Source of the DNA: Actinopolymorpha cephalotaxi
GTDB taxonomy: Bacteria > Actinomycetota > Actinomycetes > Propionibacteriales > Actinopolymorphaceae
NCBI RefSeq assembly: GCF_013408535.1
Contig: NZ_JACBZA010000001.1
Span: forward strand, 3,866,850 to 3,930,849
DNA length: 64,000 bases
Reading direction: 5' to 3'
A program made the position numbers and the translations under genes. How positions within the stretch are numbered: the first letter of the stretch is position 1; every line of letters begins with the position of its first letter. Shown here piece after piece: positions 32,910-42,112 of the stretch. Below the pieces are notes generated by a model that saw nothing but the letters and a program-made list of their open reading frames with translations, was not told the origin of the DNA and searched no databases.

Positions 32910-33737
32910 GTGGAGATCCTGATCATTCTCGTCGTCGTGATCGGAGTCGTCGCGTTCGTCTCCAACCGGCGCGCACAGACCCGGCGCCAGGAGGTCGAGT
33001 CGGCCGAGCTCGCCAAGGTGAAGTCCTTCGGCGAGGAGGACGTCACGAAGTTCGGCGAGGAGCTGCAGCGGCTGGACACCGACGTCGCCGGGCACGAGCT
33101 CGACGAGGCGACCCGGCAGGACTACGAACGCGCGCTGGACCAGTACGACGTCGCGAAGAAGGCCGTCGACACCGCCGCCCGGCCCGAGGACATCAAGCAG
33201 ATCACCACGATCCTGGAGGACGGCAAGTACGCCGTCGCCTGCGTGCGGGCCCGGATCAACGGCGAGCCGCTTCCGCAGCGGCGCCCGCCGTGCTTCTTCA
33301 ACCCCCAGCACGGCCCGTCCTTCGAGGACGTGGAGTGGGCACCGGCCGGAGGCGCCTACCGCACGGTGCCCGTGTGTGCCGCCGACGCCGAGCGGGTCAA
33401 GGCGGGTGCGGAGCCCGACATCCGCAAGGTCACCGTCGACGGCGAGCGGGTTCCCTACTGGCAGGGCGGCCCGACCTACGCACCGGCGATGCAGGGCTAC
33501 TTCGCCGGCTACGCCACCTCCGGCCTGCTGCCGGCGTTCCTCATGGGCTCGATGATGGGCGGCATGTGGGGTGGCTACGGCGACGGTGGCTACGGCGACG
33601 GTGGCTTCGGCGACGGCGACGGTGGTGACGGCGGAGATGGCGGTGACGGCGGCGACGGCGGCGGCGACTTCGGTGGTGGTGACGGAGGCGGCGACTTCGG
33701 CGGCGGAGACTTCGGCGGCGGAGACTTCGGTTTCTGA
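32910..33737 (+). CDS. Membrane-anchored protein with glycine-rich C-terminus
   Basis: I do not recognise a named family. Residues 2-19 form one membrane helix (EILIILVVVIGVVAFV). A charged, probably coiled region follows (about 25-100, with RRQEVESAELAKVKSFGEE), then a middle domain with conserved-looking Cys, Pro and Trp residues (PPCFFNPQHGPSFEDVEW). From about 205 the chain is almost wholly Gly/Asp/Phe repeats ending FGGGDFGF. Such tails occur in actinobacterial surface or membrane-associated proteins of unknown role. The GTG start at 32910 has GAAAGGG upstream. No operon partner is evident. Confidence 0.75.
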   Translation: MEILIILVVVIGVVAFVSNRRAQTRRQEVESAELAKVKSFGEEDVTKFGEELQRLDTDVAGHELDEATRQDYERALDQYDVAKKAVDTAARPEDIKQITTILEDGKYAVACVRARINGEPLPQRRPPCFFNPQHGPSFEDVEWAPAGGAYRTVPVCAADAERVKAGAEPDIRKVTVDGERVPYWQGGPTYAPAMQGYFAGYATSGLLPAFLMGSMMGGMWGGYGDGGYGDGGFGDGDGGDGGDGGDGGDGGGDFGGGDGGGDFGGGDFGGGDFGF

Positions 33738-33859
33738 GTTCGTGACATATCGGCGGCCCGATTGACGGGCTGTTCGACAATCCCCCTCCTCGCGTTACGC
33801 TCGGCGAGTGAGGGGGATGTGTTTTCTCCCCTCGAATTCCCTCGACGGGAGGTACGGAA

Positions 33860-34297
33860 ATGTCGTCCCAGCGGCTCCCTATTGAGGAGCACCCGGATAT
33901 AACCGAACTCCAGGGACGTTACGAAAGAATTGGCCAGAAGCCCGCCGTCCAGATGGGCGCCGGACTGATCGTGCTGGCCGGGTTGTTCGTCGCCTTGTCG
34001 CCGTGGATCGCGGGATTCGCCATGTCCACGCCGCTCGCGGTCAACAACCTGGTCATCGGGCTCACCGCGGTTGCCCTCGCACTCGGCTTCGCCGCGTCGT
34101 TCCGCTCGACCCACGGGCTGAGCTGGGTGGTGCCGCTGCTCGGCGTGTGGACGATTCTCGCACCCTGGGTGATGTACAACGCCGACCACAGCCTGCGGGT
34201 CGTCCTGTGCAACGTCATCGGCGGCGCCGCGTTGTTCTTGTTGGGAATGGCCGTACTCGGCTCGGGAATGATGCGCCGCAAGAACGAGCGCACCTGA
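33860..34297 (+). CDS. SPW-repeat membrane protein
   Basis: 145-residue protein with four hydrophobic segments (about residues 34-50, 55-75, 85-105 and 113-130) and two SPW-type turns, FVALSPWIAGF and TILAPWVMYN, the hallmark of the SPW repeat family. Its function is unknown. A charged 30-residue N-terminus (LPIEEHPDITELQGRYERIG) is expected in the cytoplasm. GGGAGGTACGG lies just before the ATG at 33860. It is convergent with the LpdA-type gene. The upstream spacer is locally AT-rich, which fits a promoter, but no clear -10/-35 pair stands out. Confidence 0.85.
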   Translation: MSSQRLPIEEHPDITELQGRYERIGQKPAVQMGAGLIVLAGLFVALSPWIAGFAMSTPLAVNNLVIGLTAVALALGFAASFRSTHGLSWVVPLLGVWTILAPWVMYNADHSLRVVLCNVIGGAALFLLGMAVLGSGMMRRKNERT

Positions 34298-34434
34298 CCG
34301 GCACGACCGCCACATTCGCAAGAACACCGACCGAGAAACCGATCAGGAACACCGATATCGAAGAAGGCGATCTCATCTCGTTCGCGGCCGCGGTGCCGGC
34401 GCACCGGCGAGGAGCCGGGGCGTGGTCCCCGCGG

Positions 34435-34457
34435 CCGCGTCAGCTGTCCTGACGCGG
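34435..34457. terminator. Hairpin between convergent SPW and LpdA-type genes
   Basis: CCGCGTCAG-CTGTC-CTGACGCGG, a perfect 9-bp stem with a 5-nt loop. It spans the stop codon of the LpdA-type gene and could end transcripts from both sides. Confidence 0.5.
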
Positions 34458-35864
34458 CGCCTGTTGCCCACGCACGTGCAGCCGGCGGGCCGCCTCGGCG
34501 ATCGAGCCGCTCAGTGACGGATACACGGTGAACGCGTGCGCCAGCTGGTCGACGGTCAGCCGGCAGGACACCGCCATCGACACCGGGTGGATGAGCTCGC
34601 TGGCGTGCGGCGCGACGACCACTCCGCCCACCACGATCCCGGTCCCCGGGCGGCACATCAGCTTGATGAACCCGTCGTGGATTCCCTGCATCTTCGCCCG
34701 CGGGTTGCGGGTCAGCGGCAGCTTGATCCCGACGGCCTGGACCCGCCCGCTGTCGAGGTCCTGCTGTGACCAGCCGACGGTGGCGATCTCCGGCGCGGTG
34801 AAGACGGTCGCCGCGACCTCCTCCAGGTCCAGCGGCGAGACCGCGTCCCCGAGCGCGTGCGCCATCGCGATCCGGCCCTGCATGGCCGCCACCGAGGCGA
34901 GCATGAGCACGCCGGTGCAGTCCCCCGCGGCGTAGACGCCCCGCGCGGTGGTCCGGGACACCTTGTCCACCTCGATGAAGCCGCGCTCGTCGGTGGCCAC
35001 CCCGGCCGTGTCCAGACCGAGGTCGGCGGTGTTCGGGATCGAGCCGACGGCGAGCAGACAGTGCGTACCCTCCACGACCCGGCCGTCGGTGAGCGTCACC
35101 ACAACCCCGTCGCCGCGCCGCTCCACCCGCTCCGCCCGGGAACGCGACAGCACGGTCATCCCGCGGCGGGTGAAGACGTCCTCGATGACGGTGGCCGCGT
35201 CGGCGTCCTCGGTGGGCAGCACCCGGTCGCGGCTGGACACGAGCACCACGTCGCTACCGAGGGCGTTGTAGGCGCCGGCGAACTCCGCGCCGGTGACGCC
35301 CGAGCCGACCACGATCAGCCGCTCGGGCAGCTCGTCCAGCTCGTACACCTGGTCCCAGGTCAGGATCCGCTCGCCGTCGGGTTCGGCGTCGGGCAGGATC
35401 CTCGGCCGGGCACCGGTGGACAGGAGTACGACGTCGGCGGCCAGCTCCTCCGTACCCCCGTCGGCCAGCGTGGCCACCACCCGGTCCGGGCCCGCCATCC
35501 GGCCAGATCCGCGCACCACCCGCACACCCTCGCGCTGCAGGCCGCGCCCGACGTCCTCGGACTGGTTGTGGGCCAGGGCCTTCACCCGGGCGTTGACCGT
35601 GGCGATGTCGGTGCTCACATCGCTCGCATCGCCCAGATCGGGCGCGGACCGGCCGATCCGGACACCGAGCTCACCGGACTCGCGGACCTGGTTGATCACC
35701 TCCGCGGTCGCCACCAGCGTCTTGCTGGGCACGCAGTCGGTGAGCACGGCCGAGCCACCCAGGCCGTCCCGGTCGACGACGCACACTTCGGCTCCGAGCT
35801 GGGCCGCGACCAGGGCGGCTTCGTAGCCACCCGGTCCGCCTCCGACGATCACGACACGAGTCAC
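34440..35864 (-). CDS. lpdA: NAD(P)H-quinone oxidoreductase, LpdA-type flavoprotein
   Basis: FAD-dependent pyridine-nucleotide-disulfide reductase fold, 474 residues: FAD loop IVGGGPGGYEAA (6-17), NAD(P) loop VVGSGVTGAEFAGAY, and YAAGDCTG. The usual redox disulfide is incomplete: GLGGSAVLTDCVPSK has Ala39 where CxxxxC enzymes have the first Cys, leaving only Cys44. That is the mark of mycobacterial LpdA (Rv3303c), which reduces quinones rather than lipoamide. It diverges from the gamma-glutamylcyclotransferase-like gene across 52 bp. Confidence 0.9.
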   Translation of the reverse strand: MTRVVIVGGGPGGYEAALVAAQLGAEVCVVDRDGLGGSAVLTDCVPSKTLVATAEVINQVRESGELGVRIGRSAPDLGDASDVSTDIATVNARVKALAHNQSEDVGRGLQREGVRVVRGSGRMAGPDRVVATLADGGTEELAADVVLLSTGARPRILPDAEPDGERILTWDQVYELDELPERLIVVGSGVTGAEFAGAYNALGSDVVLVSSRDRVLPTEDADAATVIEDVFTRRGMTVLSRSRAERVERRGDGVVVTLTDGRVVEGTHCLLAVGSIPNTADLGLDTAGVATDERGFIEVDKVSRTTARGVYAAGDCTGVLMLASVAAMQGRIAMAHALGDAVSPLDLEEVAATVFTAPEIATVGWSQQDLDSGRVQAVGIKLPLTRNPRAKMQGIHDGFIKLMCRPGTGIVVGGVVVAPHASELIHPVSMAVSCRLTVDQLAHAFTVYPSLSGSIAEAARRLHVRGQQAPRQDS

Positions 35865-35902
35865 GGGGCCCTATTCTCCCCCACGCCGTTTCGCGCGCCC
35901 GG

Positions 35903-35908
35903 TACCCT
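35903..35908 (+). promoter_or_regulatory. Probable -10 box of the GGCT-like gene (TACCCT)
   Basis: TACCCT ends 8 nt before the GTG at 35917 in a 52-bp divergent spacer; leaderless start likely. Confidence 0.4.
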
Positions 35909-35916
35909 CGGCATCC

Positions 35917-36369
35917 GTGACCCTGTACGCCGCCTACGCGGCCAATCTCAGCCCCCAGGAGATGGCCGTGCGATGCCCGCATTCTCCCCTTCGCGGCACC
36001 GGCTGGATGACCGGCTGGCGGCTGACGTTCGGCGGGGAGGACCACGGCTGGGAGGGCGCACTGCCCACGGTGGTGGAGGATCCGGTCTCGGAGGTCTTCG
36101 TGGCGTTGTACGACCTCGCGCCCGCCGACGAGGCCAGGCTGGACGAGTTCGAGGGCGCCACCCTCGGGCTCTACCGCAAGGTGCGGGTGTGGGTGCAGAC
36201 CCTGGACGGCGGTGCGTCCGCCACCAGCTACGTGCTGGACGCGTTCGAGGGCGGCCTGCCGTCGGCCCGCTACCTCGGCATCCTCGCCGACGCCGCCGAC
36301 CTCGCCGGGGCGCCGGCCGACTACACCGCCGCCCTTCGCCGCCGGCCCTGCCGCGGCATCGGCCAGTGA
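35917..36369 (+). CDS. Gamma-glutamylcyclotransferase-like protein
   Basis: 150 residues of the GGCT/AIG2-like fold: [13 protein letters not shown], as in the YGSNL substrate loop, and an acidic residue in [13 protein letters not shown] at the expected catalytic site. Family members cyclise gamma-glutamyl groups to 5-oxoproline; the substrate here is unknown. The position between an LpdA-type gene and purine nucleoside phosphorylase is one I recall from other actinobacterial genomes. The GTG start fits the TACCCT box. It ends 37 bp before the next start. Confidence 0.82.
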   Translation: MTLYAAYAANLSPQEMAVRCPHSPLRGTGWMTGWRLTFGGEDHGWEGALPTVVEDPVSEVFVALYDLAPADEARLDEFEGATLGLYRKVRVWVQTLDGGASATSYVLDAFEGGLPSARYLGILADAADLAGAPADYTAALRRRPCRGIGQ

Positions 36370-36392
36370 GCGCGACGGCCCGGGGCATGGCC

Positions 36393-36398
36393 TAGGGT
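36393..36398 (+). promoter_or_regulatory. Probable -10 box of the purine nucleoside phosphorylase gene (TAGGGT)
   Basis: TAGGGT ends 8 nt before the GTG at 36407; no Shine-Dalgarno is seen. Confidence 0.4.
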
Positions 36399-36406
36399 CG
36401 CCTCTC

Positions 36407-37240
36407 GTGAACGACGTACTCCCCGACCCGCACGCCGGCCCCTACGCCGCCGCCCGCGACGCCGCGGCCCGGCTGGCCGAGGTGACCGACGCTCCGCGCC
36501 ACGACGTGGCCGTCGTGCTGGGCTCGGGGTGGCGCCCCGCGGTCGACCTGATCGGCGAGACCGCGAGCGAGATCGCCTTCACCGACCTGCCCGGGTTCGC
36601 GCCGCCCACCGTGGAGGGCCACGGGGGGACGCTGCGCAGCGTGCGGATCGGTGACGGTGACCTGCGGGCCCTGGTGTTCCTCGGACGTACGCACCTGTAC
36701 GAGGGGCACGGCGTGGACGCGGTCGTCCACGGGGTGCGGACCGCGGCGGCCGCCGGGTGCCGGACCGTTGTCCTCACCAACGGCTGCGGCGGCCTGCGGC
36801 CGGAGTGGATCCCCGGCACGCCCGTCCTGATCGGCGACCACCTGAACCTCACCGGCAAGTCGCCGTTGACGGGCGCGAACTTCGTCGACCTCACCGATCT
36901 GTACTCCGCCCGGCTGCGGGCGCTGTGCCGGGAGGTCGAGCCCACGCTGGACGAGGGTGTGTACGCCCAGTTGCCCGGCCCGCACTACGAGACGCCGGCC
37001 GAGATCCGCTACCTGCGCACGATCGGCGCCGACCTCGTCGGGATGTCGACCACCCTGGAGGCGATCGCGGCCCGCGAGGCCGGCGCCGAGGTGCTCGGCC
37101 TGTCCCTCGTCACCAACCTGGCGGCGGGGATGACCGGTGCTCCGCTCGACCACGCCGAGGTGCTGGCGGCGGGACGGGCGGCGGCCACCCGGATGGGCGG
37201 CCTGCTCGCCTCCGTCCTCAGCCGGCTCCAGGCCGAGTAG
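36407..37240 (+). CDS. Purine-nucleoside phosphorylase
   Basis: Phosphorolyses purine (deoxy)nucleosides to free base and (deoxy)ribose-1-phosphate. The 277 residues fit the trimeric class: [12 protein letters not shown] phosphate loop, [21 protein letters not shown], and the base-binding [15 protein letters not shown] followed by [16 protein letters not shown]. The GTG at 36407 was chosen over a long in-frame extension because of the upstream TAGGGT box and family alignment. Products feed the mutase at 39.6 kb and DeoC. It belongs functionally with the salvage genes at 47.7-50.7 kb. A hairpin terminator follows. Confidence 0.94.
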   Translation: MNDVLPDPHAGPYAAARDAAARLAEVTDAPRHDVAVVLGSGWRPAVDLIGETASEIAFTDLPGFAPPTVEGHGGTLRSVRIGDGDLRALVFLGRTHLYEGHGVDAVVHGVRTAAAAGCRTVVLTNGCGGLRPEWIPGTPVLIGDHLNLTGKSPLTGANFVDLTDLYSARLRALCREVEPTLDEGVYAQLPGPHYETPAEIRYLRTIGADLVGMSTTLEAIAAREAGAEVLGLSLVTNLAAGMTGAPLDHAEVLAAGRAAATRMGGLLASVLSRLQAE

Positions 37241-37252
37241 CTTCCGAGCCGA

Positions 37253-37283
37253 CCGGGGGAGGCCGGCCGGAAGGCCGCCCCGG
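37253..37283. terminator. Bidirectional hairpin between the PNP and aldo/keto reductase genes
   Basis: CCGGGGGAGGCC and GGCCGCCCCGG pair with one bulge around an 8-nt loop, midway in the 48-bp gap of two convergent genes. Confidence 0.55.
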
Positions 37284-37288
37284 GGGGC

Positions 37289-38308
37289 TCAGGCCTTCCG
37301 GTCGCGCTGGTTGGCACCCGCCACGCCGTACGGGTAGTCGTCCACGATCGGCTCGCTGGCCTCGGTGAGCAGCGCGGTCTCCTCCTCCGACAGGTGCAGG
37401 CCGGCCGCGCCGAGGTTGTCGTCGAGCTGCTCGACCGTCCGGGCGCCGAGGATGACCGAAGTCACCGCCGGGCGGTCCGCCAGCCAGGCCAGCGCGACCT
37501 GTGCCATCGAGACGCCGCGGCCGTCGGCGACCTTGCGTACGGCGTCGATCACCCGCCAGGTGCGTTCCTCGGCGTTGCGCTTGGCGTACGCCTCCATGCC
37601 GCGGTCGGGGTCCTCGCCAAGCCGGGTGGCGCCGCTCGGGGTGGAGTCGCGCTGGTACTTGCCGGTGAGCCAGCCGCCGGCCAGCGGCGACCACGGCAGG
37701 ATCCCGATGCCCTCGTTGCGGCAGACGTCGGTCAGCTCCAGCTCGATGCTGCGCTGCAGGAGGTTGTACTGCGGCTGCAGCGTGACGATCGGCGCGAGGC
37801 CGTTGACCTGGGTGAGCAGGGACGCCTTCTGCAGCTGCCAGCCGAGGAAGTTGGACACCCCGACGTAGTGGATCTTGCCGGCGCGTACGGCGTCGTCGAA
37901 GAACCGCAGCGCCTCCTCGATCGGCGTCAGCGGGTCCCACGCGTGCGCCTGGTAGAGGTCGATCGTCTCCACTCCCAGCCTGCGCAGGCTCGCGTCCAGC
38001 GCACGGGTGAGGCTGAGCCTGGACAGCCCGAGCTCGTTGCCACTGCCGCCGCGGCTGAAGCGGCCCTTGGTGGCGAGCACGATCTGCTCCCTGGCACCGG
38101 GCCGGGCGGCCAGCCAGCGCCCGATGATCTCCTCCGAGACACCGCCGGAGTAGACGTTGGCGGTGTCGACGAGCGTGCCGCCGACCTCGACGAACCGGTC
38201 GAGCTGGGCGTGCGAGACGGACTCCTCGCTCTCGCTGCCGAACGTCATCGTGCCGAGGCACAGGGTGGAGACGAGCGTGCCGGTCTTGCCGAGCGTGCGG
38301 TATTCCAT
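37289..38308 (-). CDS. Aldo/keto reductase
   Basis: NADPH-dependent oxidoreductase barrel, 339 residues. The catalytic tetrad is visible: Asp in LVDTANVYSGG with its Tyr, Lys in VLATKGRFSRGG, and His in YQAHAWDP. A C-terminal IVDDYPYGVAGANQ matches the YajO/pyridoxal-reductase-like AKR group. The substrate is unknown. AGGAGGTC lies upstream of the ATG on the minus strand. It diverges from the LysR gene at 38.5 kb, which may control it. Confidence 0.9.
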   Translation of the reverse strand: MEYRTLGKTGTLVSTLCLGTMTFGSESEESVSHAQLDRFVEVGGTLVDTANVYSGGVSEEIIGRWLAARPGAREQIVLATKGRFSRGGSGNELGLSRLSLTRALDASLRRLGVETIDLYQAHAWDPLTPIEEALRFFDDAVRAGKIHYVGVSNFLGWQLQKASLLTQVNGLAPIVTLQPQYNLLQRSIELELTDVCRNEGIGILPWSPLAGGWLTGKYQRDSTPSGATRLGEDPDRGMEAYAKRNAEERTWRVIDAVRKVADGRGVSMAQVALAWLADRPAVTSVILGARTVEQLDDNLGAAGLHLSEEETALLTEASEPIVDDYPYGVAGANQRDRKA

Positions 38309-38508
38309 GGTGGGACCTCCTCAGATCGCTGCACCACCCACCATGCCGAGCAGCGATTAAGCTGTCCAACAGCAGAAACCGATCTCGTCGATCAGTCGTG
38401 ACGATGAGTCGCCGCTGAGTCGCCGACGGGGTAGCCGCCGGGACCGCCGACGAGGGTTCTGCGCCCACGTACCGTGAACGTCCCCCTCGACCCCCCGGGC
38501 AGGTGTGT

Positions 38509-39498
38509 ATGGAGATCCGTCAGCTGGAGTACTTCGTGACGGTCGCCGAGGAGCGCCACTTCACCCGCGCCGCCCAGCGCCTGCACGTCGCGCAGTCCGG
38601 TCTGTCGGCCTCCATCCGTACGCTCGAACGCGAGCTGGGTGCCGAGCTGTTCATCCGCAGCACCCGCAACGTCGACCTCACCGACGCCGGGCGGGCCCTG
38701 CTGGTCGAGGCCCGGCACACCCTCAACGACCTGGCCGCCGCGCGGGAGGCGGTGGCCGCCGTCCAGGGACTGCTGAGCGGCCGGCTCGTCGTCGGGACGC
38801 TGCAGTGCCTCGGCGCGCTGAGCGTTCCCGACCTGCTGGCACGTTTCCACCAGGAGCATCCCGGCGTGGAGATCCGGCTGCGCCAGGGCGGCAGCCACGA
38901 GTTGCTGGCGCAGGTACGCGCCGGTGACATGGACGTCGCGATCGTGTCCGTGCCGCCCGCGGGCGAGTCGGCCGGCGTGGTGCTCACTCCCCTGTCCAGC
39001 GAACCGATGGTGCTCGCCTGCGGACCCGGTCACCGCCTCGCCGCGCGGGAGCAGGCCTCCCTCGCCGATCTCAAGGACGAGTCGTTCGTCGACTTCCACT
39101 CCGGCTGGATCACCCGCGACGTCACCGACCATGCCCTGACCGGCGCCCGGATCGAGCGCCGGGTGGCGCTGGAGGTCAACGACGTCCACTCGCTGCTGGA
39201 CTTCGTGGGCGCCGGCCTCGGTATCGCCCTGGTCCCGCACAGCTTCACCGGCAAGCAGACCCGGGCCCGGTTCGTCCCGCTGCAGGCGCCGGTGCCGATC
39301 TGGCAGACCGCGGTCGCGGTGGCCGCCGGCCGCCGGTGCAGCGCCGCCGCGCAGGCGCTGCTGCGCGACCCGAGCCTGCGCTGGCCGGCCCAGGGCGGGA
39401 CCGGAGCGCGTTCCGGCGGGCCCGGGCAGCTCGGCGGGCCCGGCCGTCCCGGGCAGCTCGGCGAATCCGGTGCCGACGTGGCGGCCCGCACGGCGTAA
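38509..39498 (+). CDS. LysR-family transcriptional regulator
   Basis: 329 residues: winged helix-turn-helix at 1-60 (EIRQLEYFVTVAEERHFTRA, then LSASIRTLERELG), followed by the two-lobed effector-binding domain (from about residue 90). The last 35 or so residues are a Gly/Pro-rich tail unusual for the family. The first in-frame codon is at 38503, but ATG 38509 begins the conserved MEIRQLEYF. It diverges from the aldo/keto reductase gene across 200 bp, a classic LysR-target layout, so that gene is the likely target. The inducer is unknown. Confidence 0.92.
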   Translation: MEIRQLEYFVTVAEERHFTRAAQRLHVAQSGLSASIRTLERELGAELFIRSTRNVDLTDAGRALLVEARHTLNDLAAAREAVAAVQGLLSGRLVVGTLQCLGALSVPDLLARFHQEHPGVEIRLRQGGSHELLAQVRAGDMDVAIVSVPPAGESAGVVLTPLSSEPMVLACGPGHRLAAREQASLADLKDESFVDFHSGWITRDVTDHALTGARIERRVALEVNDVHSLLDFVGAGLGIALVPHSFTGKQTRARFVPLQAPVPIWQTAVAVAAGRRCSAAAQALLRDPSLRWPAQGGTGARSGGPGQLGGPGRPGQLGESGADVAARTA

Positions 39499-39573
39499 CC
39501 ACCGGCGAACCCATCGGATAGCTTGGGCGCTCCGGCGGCCCACCCCTTGCGTCGCCGGGCGCGAGGAGGATGT

Positions 39574-41274
39574 GTGCCCACCACCGAAACCCGTCCCGAC
39601 CTGCTCGAACAGGCCCGTGCCTGGCTGGCGGAGGATCCCGACCCGCAGACCCGCGCCGAGCTGTCGGAGCTGATCGCGGCCGCCGACGCCGGGGACGGGG
39701 CCAGGGACGGAGCCGGTGACGGGGACGACGGGAGCCGGTTCTCGGCGCTCGCCGAGCTGGCCGACCGGTTCGCCGGGCCGCTGACGTTCGGCACCGCCGG
39801 GCTGCGTGGTGCGCTGGGCGCCGGGCCCAACCGGATGAACCGCGCGGTGGTGATCCGGGCCGCCGCCGGGCTCGCGGCGTACCTCCGAACCGAGGGCGCG
39901 ACCGACGGCGCGGTGGTGATCGGGTACGACGCCCGCCGTAATTCCGACATCTTCGCCGCCGACACCGCGGCCGTCCTCGCCGGTGCCGGGTTGCGTCCCC
40001 TGGTCCTGCCCGAGCCCCTGCCCACCCCGGTGCTGGCGTTCGCGATCAGGCAGCTGGGCTGCGTGGCCGGGGTGATGGTCACCGCGTCCCACAACCCGCC
40101 GCAGGACAACGGCTACAAGGTCTACCTCGGTGACGGCTCGCAGATCGTCCCGCCCGCCGACATCGAGATCGCCGCCGCCATCGCGTCGGTCGGCCCGTTG
40201 GCCGACGTCCCGCGCGAGCAGAACTGGGAGACGCTCGGCCCGGAGATTCTCGAGGCCTACCTCGACCGGGCGGCCGGCCTGCTGGGCCCGGGCCCGCGCG
40301 ACGTCTCGATCGCGTACACGCCGCTGCACGGCGTCGGCGGCGCGGTGGTGCGCGCGGCCCTGGACCGGGCCGGCTTCGCCGAGCCGGAGGTCGTCGCCGC
40401 GCAGGCCGAGCCGGACCCGGCGTTCCCGACCGTGGCGTTCCCCAACCCCGAGGAGCCGGGCGCGATGGACCTCGCGTTCGAACTGGCCGGGCGGACCGGC
40501 GCCGACGTGGTGCTCGCCAACGACCCCGACGCCGACCGGTGCGCGGTCGGCGTACCCACCGCGGACGGCGTCCGCATGCTCACCGGCGACGAGGTGGGCG
40601 CCCTGCTCGCCGTCCACCTGCTCGACTCCGGTGCCCGGGGCACGCTGGCGACCACGATCGTCTCCTCGTCGCTGCTGGGGGTGGTCGCCGCCCGCCGGGG
40701 CGAGCCGTACGCGGAGACGCTCACAGGTTTCAAGTGGATCGGCCGGGTGCCCGGGCTCGCGTTCGGCTACGAGGAGGCGCTCGGCTACTGCGTCGACCCG
40801 GCGGCGGTGGCCGACAAGGACGGCATCACCGCGCTGCTGCGCGTCGCCGAACTCGTCGCCGCGCAGAAGCAGGCCGGGCGTACTCTCCTGGACCTGCTGG
40901 ACGACATCGCCCGTGAGTACGGCCTGCACGTCACCGCCCAGCACTCGGTCCGGGTGAGCGACCTGAGCCAGATCGACGCGACGCTGCACCGGCTGCACAC
41001 CCACCCACCGGAGGTGCTCGGCGGCCGCCCCGTCGAGCGGGTGGACGACCTGTCCGAGCCCGGGGCCGACAGCCTGCCCGGGACACCCGGCGTGAGGTAC
41101 GTCCTGGCCGGCGGCGCGCGGGTGGTGATCCGGCCGAGCGGGACCGAGCCGAAGCTGAAGTGCTACCTCGAGGTCGTCGTCGCCGAGCCGGGCGCCGACC
41201 TGGCGCGTGCCCGGGCCGACGCCGACGCCGGGATGCGGGCGCTGCTCGCCGACCTCGCCACCCTGGTCGCCTGA
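39574..41274 (+). CDS. Phosphoglucomutase/phosphopentomutase (phosphohexomutase family)
   Basis: Alpha-D-phosphohexomutase superfamily, 566 residues: FGTAGLRGALGAGPNRMN, the phosphoserine loop TASHNPPQDNGYKVY, the metal loop NDPDADRCAVG, and the phosphate-binding RPSGTEPKLKCY near the end. It interconverts hexose-1- and 6-phosphates, or ribose-1- and 5-phosphates. Its place among nucleoside phosphorylases and deoC favours a phosphopentomutase role; that is inference. GAGGAGG precedes the GTG start at 39574. A run of Gly/Asp codons (about residues 41-55) is a lineage-specific insert. Confidence 0.92.
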   Translation: MPTTETRPDLLEQARAWLAEDPDPQTRAELSELIAAADAGDGARDGAGDGDDGSRFSALAELADRFAGPLTFGTAGLRGALGAGPNRMNRAVVIRAAAGLAAYLRTEGATDGAVVIGYDARRNSDIFAADTAAVLAGAGLRPLVLPEPLPTPVLAFAIRQLGCVAGVMVTASHNPPQDNGYKVYLGDGSQIVPPADIEIAAAIASVGPLADVPREQNWETLGPEILEAYLDRAAGLLGPGPRDVSIAYTPLHGVGGAVVRAALDRAGFAEPEVVAAQAEPDPAFPTVAFPNPEEPGAMDLAFELAGRTGADVVLANDPDADRCAVGVPTADGVRMLTGDEVGALLAVHLLDSGARGTLATTIVSSSLLGVVAARRGEPYAETLTGFKWIGRVPGLAFGYEEALGYCVDPAAVADKDGITALLRVAELVAAQKQAGRTLLDLLDDIAREYGLHVTAQHSVRVSDLSQIDATLHRLHTHPPEVLGGRPVERVDDLSEPGADSLPGTPGVRYVLAGGARVVIRPSGTEPKLKCYLEVVVAEPGADLARARADADAGMRALLADLATLVA

Positions 41275-41335
41275 CGCCACCTGGCGGCTGACGCGGCCCG
41301 GTGAACTGGCGCGGCCCGCAGAAGCGGTGGGCGGG

Positions 41336-41986
41336 TCAGCTCGCCAGCTTGGCGACCACGGCGAGGACGACGCCCGCGCCGACCACCGCGAACTCCGGCC
41401 ACCGCCACTGGCGTACGACCTCGGTCGAGCCCCGGGACGCATCGGCGTACTTGTTCGCCAGCATCTCCAGCCGGCGGACGGCGTAGTTGGCCGGCGACAG
41501 TCCGGACAGGTTCGCGGCGTCCGGCTGGCCGGGGGTCTCACCGCCCGTCGGGCGTCCGGACATCGCGGCCTCCACCGCGTTGCGCCTGGACTTGCGCATC
41601 GCCCGCCGGTCCGCCCCGGTCACCCCGACCGCCGACGAGCGATAGGTGCGGTCACCGACCGGGAGGGTGAGCACCGGCGCGACCTGGACCGACTCGACCA
41701 GGTGCCAGGGGATCCGGATGTCGCTGAGGATGTTGCGCAGCACCAGTTCGCGCTCGAACGCGACCACCGCCGGCCGGCACAGGCTGAGCCAGACCAGCGC
41801 GCAGACCGCGACCACGATGCCGGCGGTGCTCAGCCCGGACAGCGTGCGCCACTCCACCACGATGTCGACCAGGATCAGCACGCCGATCGCCAGCGTGACG
41901 TAGCCGAGCACCCTCCCCCCGATCGGGGCGAAGCGTTCGATCACTGTGCGCGACCCATCGGTTTCCCTGCGCGTCAACCCGGCCAC
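41336..41986 (-). CDS. PH-domain membrane protein
   Basis: 216 residues. Two membrane helices (about 24-43 and 50-68) are followed by a bacterial PH-like domain (AFERELVLRNILSDIRIPWHLVESVQ), as in PF10756-type proteins. A Lys/Arg-rich linker and a last hydrophobic stretch (about 197-214) follow. Its role is unknown. The GTG at 41984-41986 was chosen for GGAGG 7 nt upstream on the minus strand. It is convergent with the mutase gene and divergent from deoC. A PH-domain gene near deoC is an arrangement I recall from other actinobacteria, so a link to that operon is possible. Confidence 0.8.
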   Translation of the reverse strand: MAGLTRRETDGSRTVIERFAPIGGRVLGYVTLAIGVLILVDIVVEWRTLSGLSTAGIVVAVCALVWLSLCRPAVVAFERELVLRNILSDIRIPWHLVESVQVAPVLTLPVGDRTYRSSAVGVTGADRRAMRKSRRNAVEAAMSGRPTGGETPGQPDAANLSGLSPANYAVRRLEMLANKYADASRGSTEVVRQWRWPEFAVVGAGVVLAVVAKLAS

Positions 41987-42100
41987 CGGTGATCCTCCAG
42001 ACGTCGTGAACCTGTGATTCTGCCTGCTCCGGCCCGACGGCGGTAGCAGCCTCCCGCGTACGCCCTCAGTCGCGTCCGGCGTACGCCGGAGGGCACGCCC

Positions 42101-42106
42101 TACACT
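42101..42106 (+). promoter_or_regulatory. Probable -10 box of deoC (TACACT)
   Basis: TACACT ends 6 nt before the GTG at 42113; a leaderless start for the deoC operon. Confidence 0.45.
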
Positions 42107-42112
42107 GGCCCG

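Noticed and set aside
33550-33737. GGCGAC/GGTGGC repeats considered as a non-coding repeat locus
   Set aside because: They are in frame in the Gly/Asp/Phe tail of an intact gene.
38392-41541. Open frame of 1049 codons on the minus strand across the LysR and phosphomutase genes
   Set aside because: It spans two clearly coding plus-strand genes with motifs; its composition is that of an antisense shadow.
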